DNA of 64,000 nucleotides from contig NZ_JBLGTV010000011.1 of the NCBI RefSeq assembly GCF_047468865.1, positions 1 through 64,000 of the forward strand, in the 5' to 3' direction. The notes under the pieces are model-generated. The model saw only the letters and a program-made list of their open reading frames with translations, made no database searches and was not told the DNA's origin. The first letter of the stretch is position 1, and each line of letters opens with the position of its first letter. This DNA comes from Castellaniella hirudinis_A. GTDB taxonomy: Bacteria > Pseudomonadota > Gammaproteobacteria > Burkholderiales > Burkholderiaceae_B. This document shows positions 7,922 through 15,939 of this stretch, in pieces. A program made the position numbers and the translations under genes.

Positions 7922-8797
7922 TCATCGCCCTAAGCGTTCCCGTAGAAACTCGATGAAGCGTTGTGTCTTTGCAGGTAGCAGACGGGTTTCAGTCATCGCA
8001 TAGACCGGCTGCGGCGTGCCATGCCATTGCGGCATGATGCGCCGCAGCTTTCCGCTCGCCAGTTCATCGGCAACGGCTTCTTCGGGCAAGAGGATGATGC
8101 CAAGGTCGAGCGTAGCTAGGCGACGGAGCATGCCAACGTTATTAAGAGAGAAGCGACCGCCAACCGACACCTTGGCGGTTTTTTTGCCGGCGTGCAGTGT
8201 CCAGGTGCTCGCCCGCAGGATATTGAAGCACTCATGCTGTTCCAGTTCTGCGGGCTTGTCCGGCTCACCTGACCGCTCAAGGTAGCCGGGCGAGGCGTAC
8301 AGGTACGGCGTGAGCGTCGCCAATGTGCGTGCGATCAGTTGTGAATTCTCGGATTCGCCCATACGGATTGCCACATCGAAGGGTTCGCTGACCAGATCGA
8401 CCCGGCGCGCCGTCAGGTCGAAATCGAAGGTGATGCCGGGATAGCGGCTGGCGAACTCGGCGATCAGCGGCGCCAGATAGGTCACGGCGAAATCCACCGG
8501 AAGCGAAGCGCGTAGCACGCCGCTGGGCTGGGCCAGCATCTCGCCCAACTGTTCGTGCGCCAGCCGGGCCTCATCGACGATGCGCTTGCATCGCTCGAAG
8601 TAAATCAGCCCGGCTTCGGTCAGCTCGATCTTGCGTGTCGTGCGGTGCAATAGGCGCAACCCGATCGACTTCTCCAGCTCGGCAATCCGCCGGGAGAGCG
8701 TCGAGTTCGGCATATCCATCGCGTTGGCCGCGCTGCGGAAGCCCTTGGCTTTAACGACTTCGACGAACAGCGCCATGTCTTTCAGGTAATCATTCAC
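7922..8797 (-). CDS. LysR-family transcriptional regulator, divergent from old yellow enzyme
   Basis: A 291-residue LTTR with the N-terminal winged helix (ANAMDMPNSTLSRRIAELEK, residues about 20-40) and a periplasmic-binding-like effector domain. I start it at the GTG at 8797; an ATG at 8776 (MALFVEVV) is the alternative. It is divergently transcribed from the flavin reductase gene with a 108-bp shared control region, so it most likely regulates that gene. Together the two form an accessory cassette set between metK and the ahcY operon. Confidence 0.9.
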   Translation of the reverse strand: MNDYLKDMALFVEVVKAKGFRSAANAMDMPNSTLSRRIAELEKSIGLRLLHRTTRKIELTEAGLIYFERCKRIVDEARLAHEQLGEMLAQPSGVLRASLPVDFAVTYLAPLIAEFASRYPGITFDFDLTARRVDLVSEPFDVAIRMGESENSQLIARTLATLTPYLYASPGYLERSGEPDKPAELEQHECFNILRASTWTLHAGKKTAKVSVGGRFSLNNVGMLRRLATLDLGIILLPEEAVADELASGKLRRIMPQWHGTPQPVYAMTETRLLPAKTQRFIEFLRERLGR

Positions 8798-8905
8798 GCT
8801 TAATTGCTCCAATATCGGATCAATGATCTCCAAAATACCATCTTTATCCAGATGAGAAAGCGAGCGATGATGTCCTGGTTCAAGTCCACTTGCGAAAATT
8901 TCATC
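8798..8905. promoter_or_regulatory. Divergent LysR/old yellow enzyme control region
   Basis: This 108-bp region is visibly more AT-rich than its flanks. It contains a partly palindromic GGATCAATGATCTCC near 8818-8832 that may belong to the LysR binding site. No convincing -35/-10 pair was fixed. Confidence 0.4.
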
Positions 8906-9979
8906 ATGACCACCGTATTCGATTCCGTCCGCCTTGGCCGCCGCACCCTGCAAAACCGCCTGGTGATGGCGCCGATGACCCGTAGCCGCGCCCAGTTCGA
9001 CGGCACGCCGGGCGAATTGGCTGCCACCTACTACGCGCAGCGCGCCGGGGTCGGCCTGATCGTCAGCGAAGGCACCCAGCCGTCCGATGACGGCCAGGGC
9101 TACCTGAGCACGCCGGGCATCTATACCGATGCCCATGTCTCAGGCTGGAAGAAGACCGCCGACGCCGTACATGCCAAGGGCGGCCACATCTTCATCCAGC
9201 TCATGCACGCCGGGCGCATGTCGCACCCGGACAACACGCCGCACCATCGCCAAGGCGTTGCGCCGTCCGCCATTGCACCGGGCACCGGCATGTTCACCGC
9301 CACGGGGATGCAGGACATTCCGACGCCGCGTGCGCTGACCACCGAGGAAGTGCGCCAGACTGTCGCCGACTTCGCGTTCGCGGCCCGTCGCGCCGTTGAA
9401 GCGGGTGCCGATGGCGTCGAGATGCACGGTGCCAATGCCTACCTCATCCAGCAATTCTTTGCGCCCAGCGCCAACACCCGCACCGACGAATACGGCGGCT
9501 CCATCGAGAACCGTGCCCGCTTCGCTATCGAGATTGCACAGGCCATCGCCAAGGAAATCGGCGCGGACCGCACCGCGATCCGTCTGTCGCCGGGTACGGC
9601 GATGTGGGGCATCGACGAAGGGGCGGAAGGCCCGGATCTGTATCGCTATCTGGTTGCCGAGCTGGACAAACTGGGGTTAGCCTACGTCCATGTGATGCAC
9701 CAAGGCAACGAGCCGTTGCTGGCGGACATTCGCAAGCGCTGGAAGGGCACCCTGATCCTGAACCGTCCGGGTCGCCCGCGTGAGCAGATTGGCAGCGATG
9801 TGGCTTCGGGTCTTGCCGACTTGGAAGCCTATGGCGCGATGGTGCTGGCGAACCCGGATTTCGTCGAGCGACTCAAGACGAATGCGCCCATGAACGAGCC
9901 GCACCGCGAAGGCTTCTTCGGCGGCACCGAGAAGTTCTACATCGACTATCCGGCCCTGAACGAAGTTCAGGCTGCGTGA
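8906..9979 (+). CDS. Old yellow enzyme family FMN-dependent ene-reductase
   Basis: A 357-residue NADH:flavin oxidoreductase of the OYE family (NemA/XenA type), which reduces activated C=C bonds or nitro-compounds with FMN. Visible signatures: the N-terminal LQNRLVMAPMTRSRA, the substrate anion site HGANAYLIQQFF (HxxN pair), the loop NTRTDEYGGSIENR, and the C-terminal FMN-binding GAMVLANPDFVERL. The start at 8906 (MTTVFDSV) matches family members; the frame extends upstream to 8804 without a ribosome site. The divergent LysR gene is the probable regulator. Natural substrate unknown. Confidence 0.93.
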   Translation: MTTVFDSVRLGRRTLQNRLVMAPMTRSRAQFDGTPGELAATYYAQRAGVGLIVSEGTQPSDDGQGYLSTPGIYTDAHVSGWKKTADAVHAKGGHIFIQLMHAGRMSHPDNTPHHRQGVAPSAIAPGTGMFTATGMQDIPTPRALTTEEVRQTVADFAFAARRAVEAGADGVEMHGANAYLIQQFFAPSANTRTDEYGGSIENRARFAIEIAQAIAKEIGADRTAIRLSPGTAMWGIDEGAEGPDLYRYLVAELDKLGLAYVHVMHQGNEPLLADIRKRWKGTLILNRPGRPREQIGSDVASGLADLEAYGAMVLANPDFVERLKTNAPMNEPHREGFFGGTEKFYIDYPALNEVQAA

Positions 9980-10134
9980 GAACGCCATCACCAGGGCGCA
10001 ACGTCAGCCGAAATTGAAACTGTTTGTCGGCGGTGACGGCTTCCGGTGCTTGATGGGGTCGGTTTTGGCGGGGATGCCTTTGGCACGCCGGGAAAACCGC
10101 CCGCGCGGACACAGCGGTTAAACACAGTACACAG

Positions 10135-10140
10135 TATAAT
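10135..10140 (+). promoter_or_regulatory. Consensus -10 box of the ahcY operon
   Basis: A perfect TATAAT at 10135-10140 puts transcription start near 10147, only a few bases before the SAH riboswitch stem. The -35 region (about 10112-10117) is weak. The remaining intergenic stretch 9980-10130 shows nothing else recognisable. Confidence 0.65.
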
Positions 10141-10150
10141 GTCCCCCTTT

Positions 10151-10241
10151 CCCTGAGGGGCGCTGCACCGGCCCCGCTGCCCGCCATGCGGGCCATGCCG
10201 CGGGCCGCCAGGCTCAGGGTTTTGATGATAAACGGCGCCCA
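10151..10241 (+). promoter_or_regulatory. SAH (S-adenosylhomocysteine) riboswitch
   Basis: The leader of ahcY carries the SAH aptamer signatures. CCCTGAG (10151-10157) pairs with CTCAGGG (10213-10219); GGGCGC (10158-10163) pairs with GCGCCC (10235-10240) as the long-range stem; and the conserved GGCGCTGCACCGGCC and CGCCAGGCTC blocks are present. SAH riboswitches are known upstream of ahcY in beta- and gammaproteobacteria and turn expression ON when SAH accumulates, so SAH induces its own hydrolase here. Position directly after a TATAAT box supports the call. Confidence 0.9.
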
Positions 10242-10310
10242 TCGCTGCCCTGTGCGGGCGGGGGTGGGCGGCAAGCCCCTCCGGTCGGCACAGGCTCTAC
10301 AGGATCACGC

Positions 10311-11717
10311 ATGAGCACTGCACACGACTACACCATTGCCGATATCTCCCTGGCCGATTGGGGCCGCCGCGAAATCGCCATCGCCGAAACCGAAATGCCG
10401 GGCCTGATGGCCACACGCGAAGAATACGCCGCCGCCCAACCGTTAAAGGGCGCCCGCATCGCCGGCAGCCTGCACATGACCATCCAGACGGCGGTCTTGA
10501 TCGAAACCCTGAAAGCCCTGGGGGCCGAAGTCCGCTGGGCGTCGTGCAATATTTTCTCTACCCAGGATCACGCGGCGGCGGCCATTGCGGCGGGCGGCAC
10601 CCCGGTGTTCGCCGTCAAGGGCGAATCCCTGGAAGACTACTGGCAATATACCCATCGCATCTTCGACTGGCCGGGCGAACAGGCCAATATGATCCTGGAC
10701 GACGGCGGCGATGCCACCTTGCTGTTGCACTTGGGCGCGCGGGCCGAGACCGATGCGTCCGTCATTGCCCAGCCGGACAACGAGGAAGAACGCGTGCTGT
10801 TTGCCGCCATCCAGGCCAAGCTGGCCCAGGATCCCACCTGGTATTCCACACGCCTGGCCCAGATTCAGGGCGTGACCGAAGAAACCACCACCGGGGTGCA
10901 TCGCCTGTACCAGATGTCGCAGCGTGGCGAACTCAAAATCCCCGCCATCAACGTCAATGATTCTGTCACCAAGTCCAAGTTCGACAACCTGTACGGTTGC
11001 CGCGAATCCCTGGTGGACGGCATCAAGCGCGCCACCGATGTGATGGTGGCGGGCAAGGTCGCCATCGTCTGCGGCTTTGGCGACGTGGGCAAGGGCTGCG
11101 CCCAGGCGCTGGCGGCTTTGCGCGCCCAGGTGTGGGTGACCGAAATCGACCCCATCTGCGCCCTGCAGGCGTCCATGGAAGGCTACCGCGTGGTCGATCT
11201 GAACGACCCGGGCGTGGTCGAAGGCGCGGATATCTTCGTCACGGCCACGGGCAACTACCACGTGATCGACCGCGACCACCTGTACCGCATGAAAGACCAG
11301 GCCATTGTCTGCAACATCGGCCACTTCGACAGTGAAATCAACGTGGCGTCGGTCGAAGACCTGGCCTGGGAAGAAATCAAACCCCAGGTCGATCACATCA
11401 TCTTCCCCGACGGCAAGCGCGTCATCCTGCTGGCCAAGGGCCGTCTGGTCAACCTGGGCTGCGCCACGGGCCACCCGTCCTTTGTGATGTCGGCGTCCTT
11501 CACCAACCAGACCATCGCCCAGATCGAACTCTTTACCCGGGGCGACCACTACCAGAGCGGCCAGGTCTATGTGCTGCCCAAGCAGCTGGACGAAAAAGTC
11601 GCCCGCCTGCATTTGAAGAAACTGGGTGTGCATCTGTCCACCCTGTCGCAAAAGCAGGCGGATTACATTGGCGTGCCGGTGGCGGGGCCCTTCAAGCCCG
11701 GCCATTACCGCTATTGA
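10311..11717 (+). CDS. ahcY: Adenosylhomocysteinase (SAH hydrolase)
   Basis: Hydrolyses SAH to adenosine and homocysteine, relieving product inhibition of methyltransferases. The 468-residue protein has the family motifs: the substrate region CNIFSTQDHAAAAI, the NAD-binding GFGDVGKGCAQAL near residue 258, and a C-terminal GPFKPGHYRY typical of SahH. It is the first gene of an ahcY/holin-like/metF unit under the SAH riboswitch. Homocysteine from this reaction is re-methylated with methyl-THF made by the downstream metF product. Confidence 0.98.
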   Translation: MSTAHDYTIADISLADWGRREIAIAETEMPGLMATREEYAAAQPLKGARIAGSLHMTIQTAVLIETLKALGAEVRWASCNIFSTQDHAAAAIAAGGTPVFAVKGESLEDYWQYTHRIFDWPGEQANMILDDGGDATLLLHLGARAETDASVIAQPDNEEERVLFAAIQAKLAQDPTWYSTRLAQIQGVTEETTTGVHRLYQMSQRGELKIPAINVNDSVTKSKFDNLYGCRESLVDGIKRATDVMVAGKVAIVCGFGDVGKGCAQALAALRAQVWVTEIDPICALQASMEGYRVVDLNDPGVVEGADIFVTATGNYHVIDRDHLYRMKDQAIVCNIGHFDSEINVASVEDLAWEEIKPQVDHIIFPDGKRVILLAKGRLVNLGCATGHPSFVMSASFTNQTIAQIELFTRGDHYQSGQVYVLPKQLDEKVARLHLKKLGVHLSTLSQKQADYIGVPVAGPFKPGHYRY

Positions 11718-11785
11718 TCCGTTGATGTGTCCGCGGGTCGTCCCAGACGGCCCGCAATCCGCTTACCCACCCAAGGAGCTCCATC

Positions 11786-12130
11786 ATGTTATTGCTAGTC
11801 TGGATTCTGAATGCCGTGGCCTTGCTGGTCGTGGCCTATCTGCTGCCCGGCATTACGGTGGCTTCCTTCGGGTCGGCGCTGGTCGCCGCCCTGGTGCTGG
11901 GGCTGCTCAATGCCGTGGTCAAACCCCTGCTGATCCTGCTGACGCTGCCGCTGACAGTGGTGACGCTGGGCCTGTTTCTGCTGGTGCTGAACGTTCTGGT
12001 GTTCTGGTGGGCGGGCTCCATGTTCAAGGGTTTCCAGGTGGACGGCTTCTGGTGGGCCGCCCTGGGGGCGCTCGTCTACAGCGTGGTCTCGGGGGCGCTG
12101 GCCAGCCTGCTGTTGGCATCCGCCGCCTGA
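11786..12130 (+). CDS. Phage-holin family (YvlD/DUF360-type) membrane protein
   Basis: A 114-residue protein with four predicted hydrophobic segments (about residues 3-22, 28-48, 52-75, 90-112) and no charged catalytic motif. It belongs to the YvlD-like family, labelled phage holin family IV in databases, which is commonly found between ahcY and metF in Burkholderiales. A strong AGGAGC site precedes the ATG. Its function is unknown; conserved linkage to the SAM cycle is the only clue. Confidence 0.82.
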   Translation: MLLLVWILNAVALLVVAYLLPGITVASFGSALVAALVLGLLNAVVKPLLILLTLPLTVVTLGLFLLVLNVLVFWWAGSMFKGFQVDGFWWAALGALVYSVVSGALASLLLASAA

Positions 12131-12213
12131 TTGGCGCGCCGTGGCATCGGCCACCCCCTGATTTCCGCATCATGGGCGCCTTGTCCGGCCCGGGTCGTCG
12201 CCCGCCGGACGGG

Positions 12214-12302
12214 CCGCCGCCCCCGTGTGTGGGGTTGATTTGACCACTTTTGCAGTAAACACTGCAGCAGGTCACCGCCGGCCCCGTGCGCGGGGCTGAC
12301 TT
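12214..12302 (+). promoter_or_regulatory. Repeated-hairpin leader of metF
   Basis: Two 28-bp near-identical direct repeats (12214-12241 and 12275-12302, 5 differences) each fold into a CCCC/GGGG hairpin with a 6-nt GTG(T/C)G(T/C) loop. Between them lies a nested stem-loop: TGACC (12241-12245) with GGTCA (12270-12274), enclosing TGCAGT (12251-12256) with ACTGCA (12261-12266). The block ends 12 bp before the metF ATG. It matches no riboswitch I can name. A cis-regulatory RNA or a protein-binding site are both possible. Confidence 0.5.
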
Positions 12303-12314
12303 TCCCTGGATATC

Positions 12315-13172
12315 ATGTCTAACCAAGAAAAATCCACTGTTTCAGCGCTGAGTCTGGAATATTTCCCGCCGCGCGACATCGCCGCCCAAGAACGCCTGGT
12401 GCGTTCGGCCAAGCGCCTGGCCGCCTTGAACCCCGCCTATGTCAGCGTCACCTTCGGCGCGGGCGGGTCCACCCGCACGGGCACGGTGGACACCGTGCAG
12501 ATGCTGGGCAACCTGGGCGCCGACGTGGCGCCCCATTTGTCGTGCATCGGGGCCACCCGCGACGATCTGCGCCTGATCCTGGATGAATACCGAGCGCGCG
12601 GCATCCAGCGCCTGGTGGCGCTGCGCGGGGATCTGCCGTCCGGGATGGGCGGCGATACGGGCGACCTGCACCATGCCAGCGAATTGGTGCGCTTTGTGCG
12701 CGAACAATACGGCGATGCGTTTCACATCGAAGTCGCGGCCTACCCCGAAATGCATCCCCAGGCCGAAAGCGCCGCCCAGGATTTGCAGTATTTCGTGCAA
12801 AAAGTGCGGGCCGGGGCCGATGCCGCCATTACGCAATATTTTTTCAACCCGGACGCGTATTTCGATTTTGTCGACCGGGTTCAGGCCAAAGGGGTGGATA
12901 TCCCCATCACGCCGGGCATCATGCCGATCACCAACTACACCCAGTTGGCGCGGTTCTCGTCCATGTGCGGGGCTGAAATCCCGCGCTGGATGCGGCTGCG
13001 CCTGCAGGACTTCGGCGACGACAAGGCGTCCATCCGGGCCTTCGGGGTAGAGGCGATCACCCGCCTGTGCGCCCGTCTGCTGGAAAATGGCGCGCCGGGC
13101 CTGCATTTTTATACGCTGAACCACGCCGATGCCGTGGTGCGGATCGCCGAAAACCTGAACTTGTCCGCGTGA
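12315..13172 (+). CDS. metF: Methylenetetrahydrofolate reductase
   Basis: Reduces 5,10-methylene-THF to 5-methyl-THF using FAD and NADH, supplying the methyl group for methionine synthesis. The 285-residue TIM-barrel protein shows the N-terminal EYFPPRD (active-site Glu of the SLEYFPP motif), SVTFGAGGSTR, and the folate-site EVAAYPEMHPQ and KVRAGADAAITQYFF signatures. Third gene of the ahcY unit, but separated from it by a 184-bp structured leader. It converges with the folate gene for 5-formyl-THF cyclo-ligase. Confidence 0.96.
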   Translation: MSNQEKSTVSALSLEYFPPRDIAAQERLVRSAKRLAALNPAYVSVTFGAGGSTRTGTVDTVQMLGNLGADVAPHLSCIGATRDDLRLILDEYRARGIQRLVALRGDLPSGMGGDTGDLHHASELVRFVREQYGDAFHIEVAAYPEMHPQAESAAQDLQYFVQKVRAGADAAITQYFFNPDAYFDFVDRVQAKGVDIPITPGIMPITNYTQLARFSSMCGAEIPRWMRLRLQDFGDDKASIRAFGVEAITRLCARLLENGAPGLHFYTLNHADAVVRIAENLNLSA

Positions 13173-13178
13173 GCCGGA

Positions 13179-13808
13179 TCAGAGATCCGGCGCGGGCACC
13201 GGCCAGCCCTTGTCGGTCAGGATGCCGTCCAGGCGGACATCGTGCGGGGCCGGGGCATAGGCTTCGGCGCTGAGGTCGCCGCTGGCCCAGGCGATGCCGA
13301 TGGCGGTAAACGCGTGGCCGCCGGCCCGCAGGGCCGCCAGGGTGCGGTCATAGTAGCCGCCCCCGTAGCCCAGGCGGTCGCCTTGGCGGGTATAGCCCAG
13401 GGTGGGCACCAGCACCACGTCGGGCGTCGGGGCGTCGGGGCCGGTGGGTTCCTGGATGCCGTAGGCCCCGGTTCGCATGGGGCTGTCGGGCGTCCATAGC
13501 TTGAAGCGCAGAGGGCTGGCCGGCGCGCTGACCACGGGCAGCGCCAGGCTCAGGGTGTCGTCGTCGGCCCACTGGCGCAGCAGGGGTTGCAGCGCGGGCT
13601 CGTCCGGCATGGACCAGAATGCGGCGATCTGGCGGATGTCGGGCCGCCCGGCTTCGCGCAGGCGGGTGCGCTGGCTGGCCAGCCAGGTGAACAGCCGCCC
13701 GCGTATCAGCAGGGCGCCCCGGCTGCGGTCGGCGGCGGGCAGCGCCTGGCGGCGCTGTTTGAGTCGCTTGCGCAAAGCGACTGCGTTATCCTGTGCGTTC
13801 TCGTTCAT
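13179..13808 (-). CDS. 5-formyltetrahydrofolate cyclo-ligase
   Basis: Salvages 5-formyl-THF to 5,10-methenyl-THF with ATP. The 209-residue protein carries the conserved C-terminal LGYGGGYYDRTLA loop and the basic N-terminus LRKRLKQRRQALP. The ATG at 13808 (MNENAQDN) is chosen because the longer open frame overlaps the divergent transglycosylase gene. Only 22 bp separate the two divergent starts. It ends 6 bp from metF, placing two folate enzymes tail to tail. Confidence 0.92.
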   Translation of the reverse strand: MNENAQDNAVALRKRLKQRRQALPAADRSRGALLIRGRLFTWLASQRTRLREAGRPDIRQIAAFWSMPDEPALQPLLRQWADDDTLSLALPVVSAPASPLRFKLWTPDSPMRTGAYGIQEPTGPDAPTPDVVLVPTLGYTRQGDRLGYGGGYYDRTLAALRAGGHAFTAIGIAWASGDLSAEAYAPAPHDVRLDGILTDKGWPVPAPDL

Positions 13809-13830
13809 CGTCTGTTGTGGAGTTTGCAGT

Positions 13831-15939
13831 ATGGGCTTGGATATTCTACGGGATACGGCGGCAGCGGGCCGGGCGCGGCCGGCGCCGGGGCCGGCGCTGC
13901 GCCGGCAGGCGCTGGCCTGGGGCCTGGCGGTCGCGTTGGGCCTGACGGGCTGCGCGGCGGCGCACGCCCCCACCGCCGACGACCAGGCGCAGGCCGGCGA
14001 GGCCGCCGCGCCGGATCAGGCCCAGGCCGCGCCGGCCAATCCGGTGACGGCGCGTTCCGGGGTGGTGGTGCCCGATGTCCCCGCCTATGTGCCGCCCGCC
14101 GCCCGGCAGGCCGTGACGGACGCCTATGAGGCCGTGCAAAAGCGCCGCTGGAAAGACCTGGATGCGCTGGCGCCCGTGGCGGCGGCCGACCCCGTGCTGG
14201 GGGCGTATCCGCGCTATTGGTCGCTGCGCCGGCAGGTGCAGGATCGCACCCTGCCCACCCCGGATGCCGCCGTGCGGAAATTTCTGGCCGATCATCCCGG
14301 CACCTATCTGGAAGAACGCCTGCGCACGGATTGGATACTGGCCCTGGTGCGGGCGGGCAACTACGCCCAGGCCCGGCAGGTGGCCGTCCCCGAACGCCCC
14401 GCCGCCGCGCTGCGGTGCGCCCTGCTGCTGGCCCGGCACATGACGGGTCAGCATGCCCGCGCCGCCGAGGTTCAGGATGTTTTCGAGCCCAATGCCGATT
14501 GCTGGGGGCTGTTGGATCAGGTCGCCGCAGATCACGTATTGAGCCGCAACGAACTCAACACCCTGCTGCGCAACATTTTGGAGTCCGGCCGCTCGGGGGA
14601 TATCAATCGCATGGCCGCCGTGGTGTTCGACGAGGCCGCCATGGTGCAGTTCGCCGCGCTGATGAAAAACCCGCGCCAGTGGCTGGACGCCCGGAAGGCG
14701 TTGCGGCCGGGCACGGAGACCGAGCTGGCCGCCATCGCCCTGTCGCGCCTGGCGCGCAGCGATGACCGCATCGAAGCCGCCCAATACGCGCAAGACCGCT
14801 GGGCAAGCCGCATGCCCAAGGCCGACATGCAGTGGGTCTGGGGCCAGTTCGGGCTGGTGGCCGCCCTGAATGTCGCCCCCGATGCCGCGCGTTGGTATCG
14901 CCTGTCGGGGCCGGTGCCCATGACCGACTATAACCATGCCTGGCAGGTGCGCGCCGAACTGCGCGCCGCCCCTATCCAGTGGAATCAGGTGGCCGACGCC
15001 ATCCGCAAGATGACGGGCCGCCAGGCCGACGAGCCCGTGTGGCGCTACTGGTATGGCCGAGCGCTGGCTGCCCAGGGCAACCAAGAGGCGGCCCGGCAGT
15101 ATTTTCAGTCCATTCGCACCGACCTGGGTTTTTATGGTCAGTTGGCCACCGAAGAATTGGGCCAATTGCCCAGCCTGCCGCCCGCGCCCGGCCCGCTGGA
15201 TCCGGCCTGGGTGGCGCAGGCGCGGCAAAATCCCGGCTTGCGGCGGGCCGTGGCCTTGTTCGACCAGGGCTGGCGCCGCGAAGCCGTGCCCGAGTGGAAT
15301 TTCGCCTTGCGCGGCATGACGGATGCCCAGTTGCGCGGGGCGGCTGAATTCGCCCGCGAAGAACACATTTACGACCGGGTGGTCAATACTTCCTTGCTGA
15401 CCCGGGACGACGTCGATTTCTCCCAGCGGTTTATCGCGCCTTTCGAGGGGCGGGTGGCCGCCCAGGCGCGGCGGATCAACCTGGATCCCGCCTGGGTTTA
15501 TGGCCTGATCCGCCAGGAGTCCCGTTTCATCACGGATGCGCGTTCGCGGGTGGGGGCGTCGGGCCTGATGCAGCTGATGCCGGCCACCGCCAAGCATGTG
15601 GCGCGCAAGATCGGCATGAAAGACTTCAAACCCAGCCAGGTCAACGACTTCGACACCAATACGGTGCTGGGCACCAGCTACCTGGACATGGTGCTGCGGG
15701 GGCTGGACGGTTCGCAGCTGCTGGCCACGGCGGGGTATAACGCCGGCCCGGGGCGCCCCAAGCGCTGGCGCGCCCAATTGCAGGCGCCCGTCGAAGGCGC
15801 CATCTTCGCCGAGACCATTCCTTTTACCGAGACACGCCTGTACGTCAAGAACGTCCTGTCCAATGCGGTCTGGTATGCCGCCCTGTTCAACGGCCAGCCC
15901 GATTCCCTGAAAGCCCGCTTGGGCACGGTCAGCCCATGA
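13831..15939 (+). CDS. slt: Soluble-type lytic murein transglycosylase, lipoprotein form
   Basis: Cleaves the peptidoglycan glycan strand to 1,6-anhydro-muropeptides in the periplasm. The 702-residue protein begins with a basic n-region and a hydrophobic segment ending LTGC, with lipobox Cys41, so it is probably a lipoprotein. A long helical superhelix precedes the C-terminal SLT domain: catalytic Glu in IRQESRF, then GASGLMQLMPATAK and AGYNAGPGR. The start at 13831 (MGLDILRD) is chosen because it lies past the divergent gene's start. It overlaps cca by ATGA. Confidence 0.92.
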   Translation: MGLDILRDTAAAGRARPAPGPALRRQALAWGLAVALGLTGCAAAHAPTADDQAQAGEAAAPDQAQAAPANPVTARSGVVVPDVPAYVPPAARQAVTDAYEAVQKRRWKDLDALAPVAAADPVLGAYPRYWSLRRQVQDRTLPTPDAAVRKFLADHPGTYLEERLRTDWILALVRAGNYAQARQVAVPERPAAALRCALLLARHMTGQHARAAEVQDVFEPNADCWGLLDQVAADHVLSRNELNTLLRNILESGRSGDINRMAAVVFDEAAMVQFAALMKNPRQWLDARKALRPGTETELAAIALSRLARSDDRIEAAQYAQDRWASRMPKADMQWVWGQFGLVAALNVAPDAARWYRLSGPVPMTDYNHAWQVRAELRAAPIQWNQVADAIRKMTGRQADEPVWRYWYGRALAAQGNQEAARQYFQSIRTDLGFYGQLATEELGQLPSLPPAPGPLDPAWVAQARQNPGLRRAVALFDQGWRREAVPEWNFALRGMTDAQLRGAAEFAREEHIYDRVVNTSLLTRDDVDFSQRFIAPFEGRVAAQARRINLDPAWVYGLIRQESRFITDARSRVGASGLMQLMPATAKHVARKIGMKDFKPSQVNDFDTNTVLGTSYLDMVLRGLDGSQLLATAGYNAGPGRPKRWRAQLQAPVEGAIFAETIPFTETRLYVKNVLSNAVWYAALFNGQPDSLKARLGTVSP

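Noticed and set aside
8804..8905. Longer N-terminus for the old yellow enzyme
   Set aside because: The added residues are encoded in the AT-rich divergent promoter region and do not resemble the family, which starts at MTTVFDSV.
13846..15777. Very long antisense open frame opposite slt (643 codons)
   Set aside because: It mirrors a clearly conserved transglycosylase; its translation is His/Gly/Arg-rich low-complexity sequence typical of GC-rich shadow frames.
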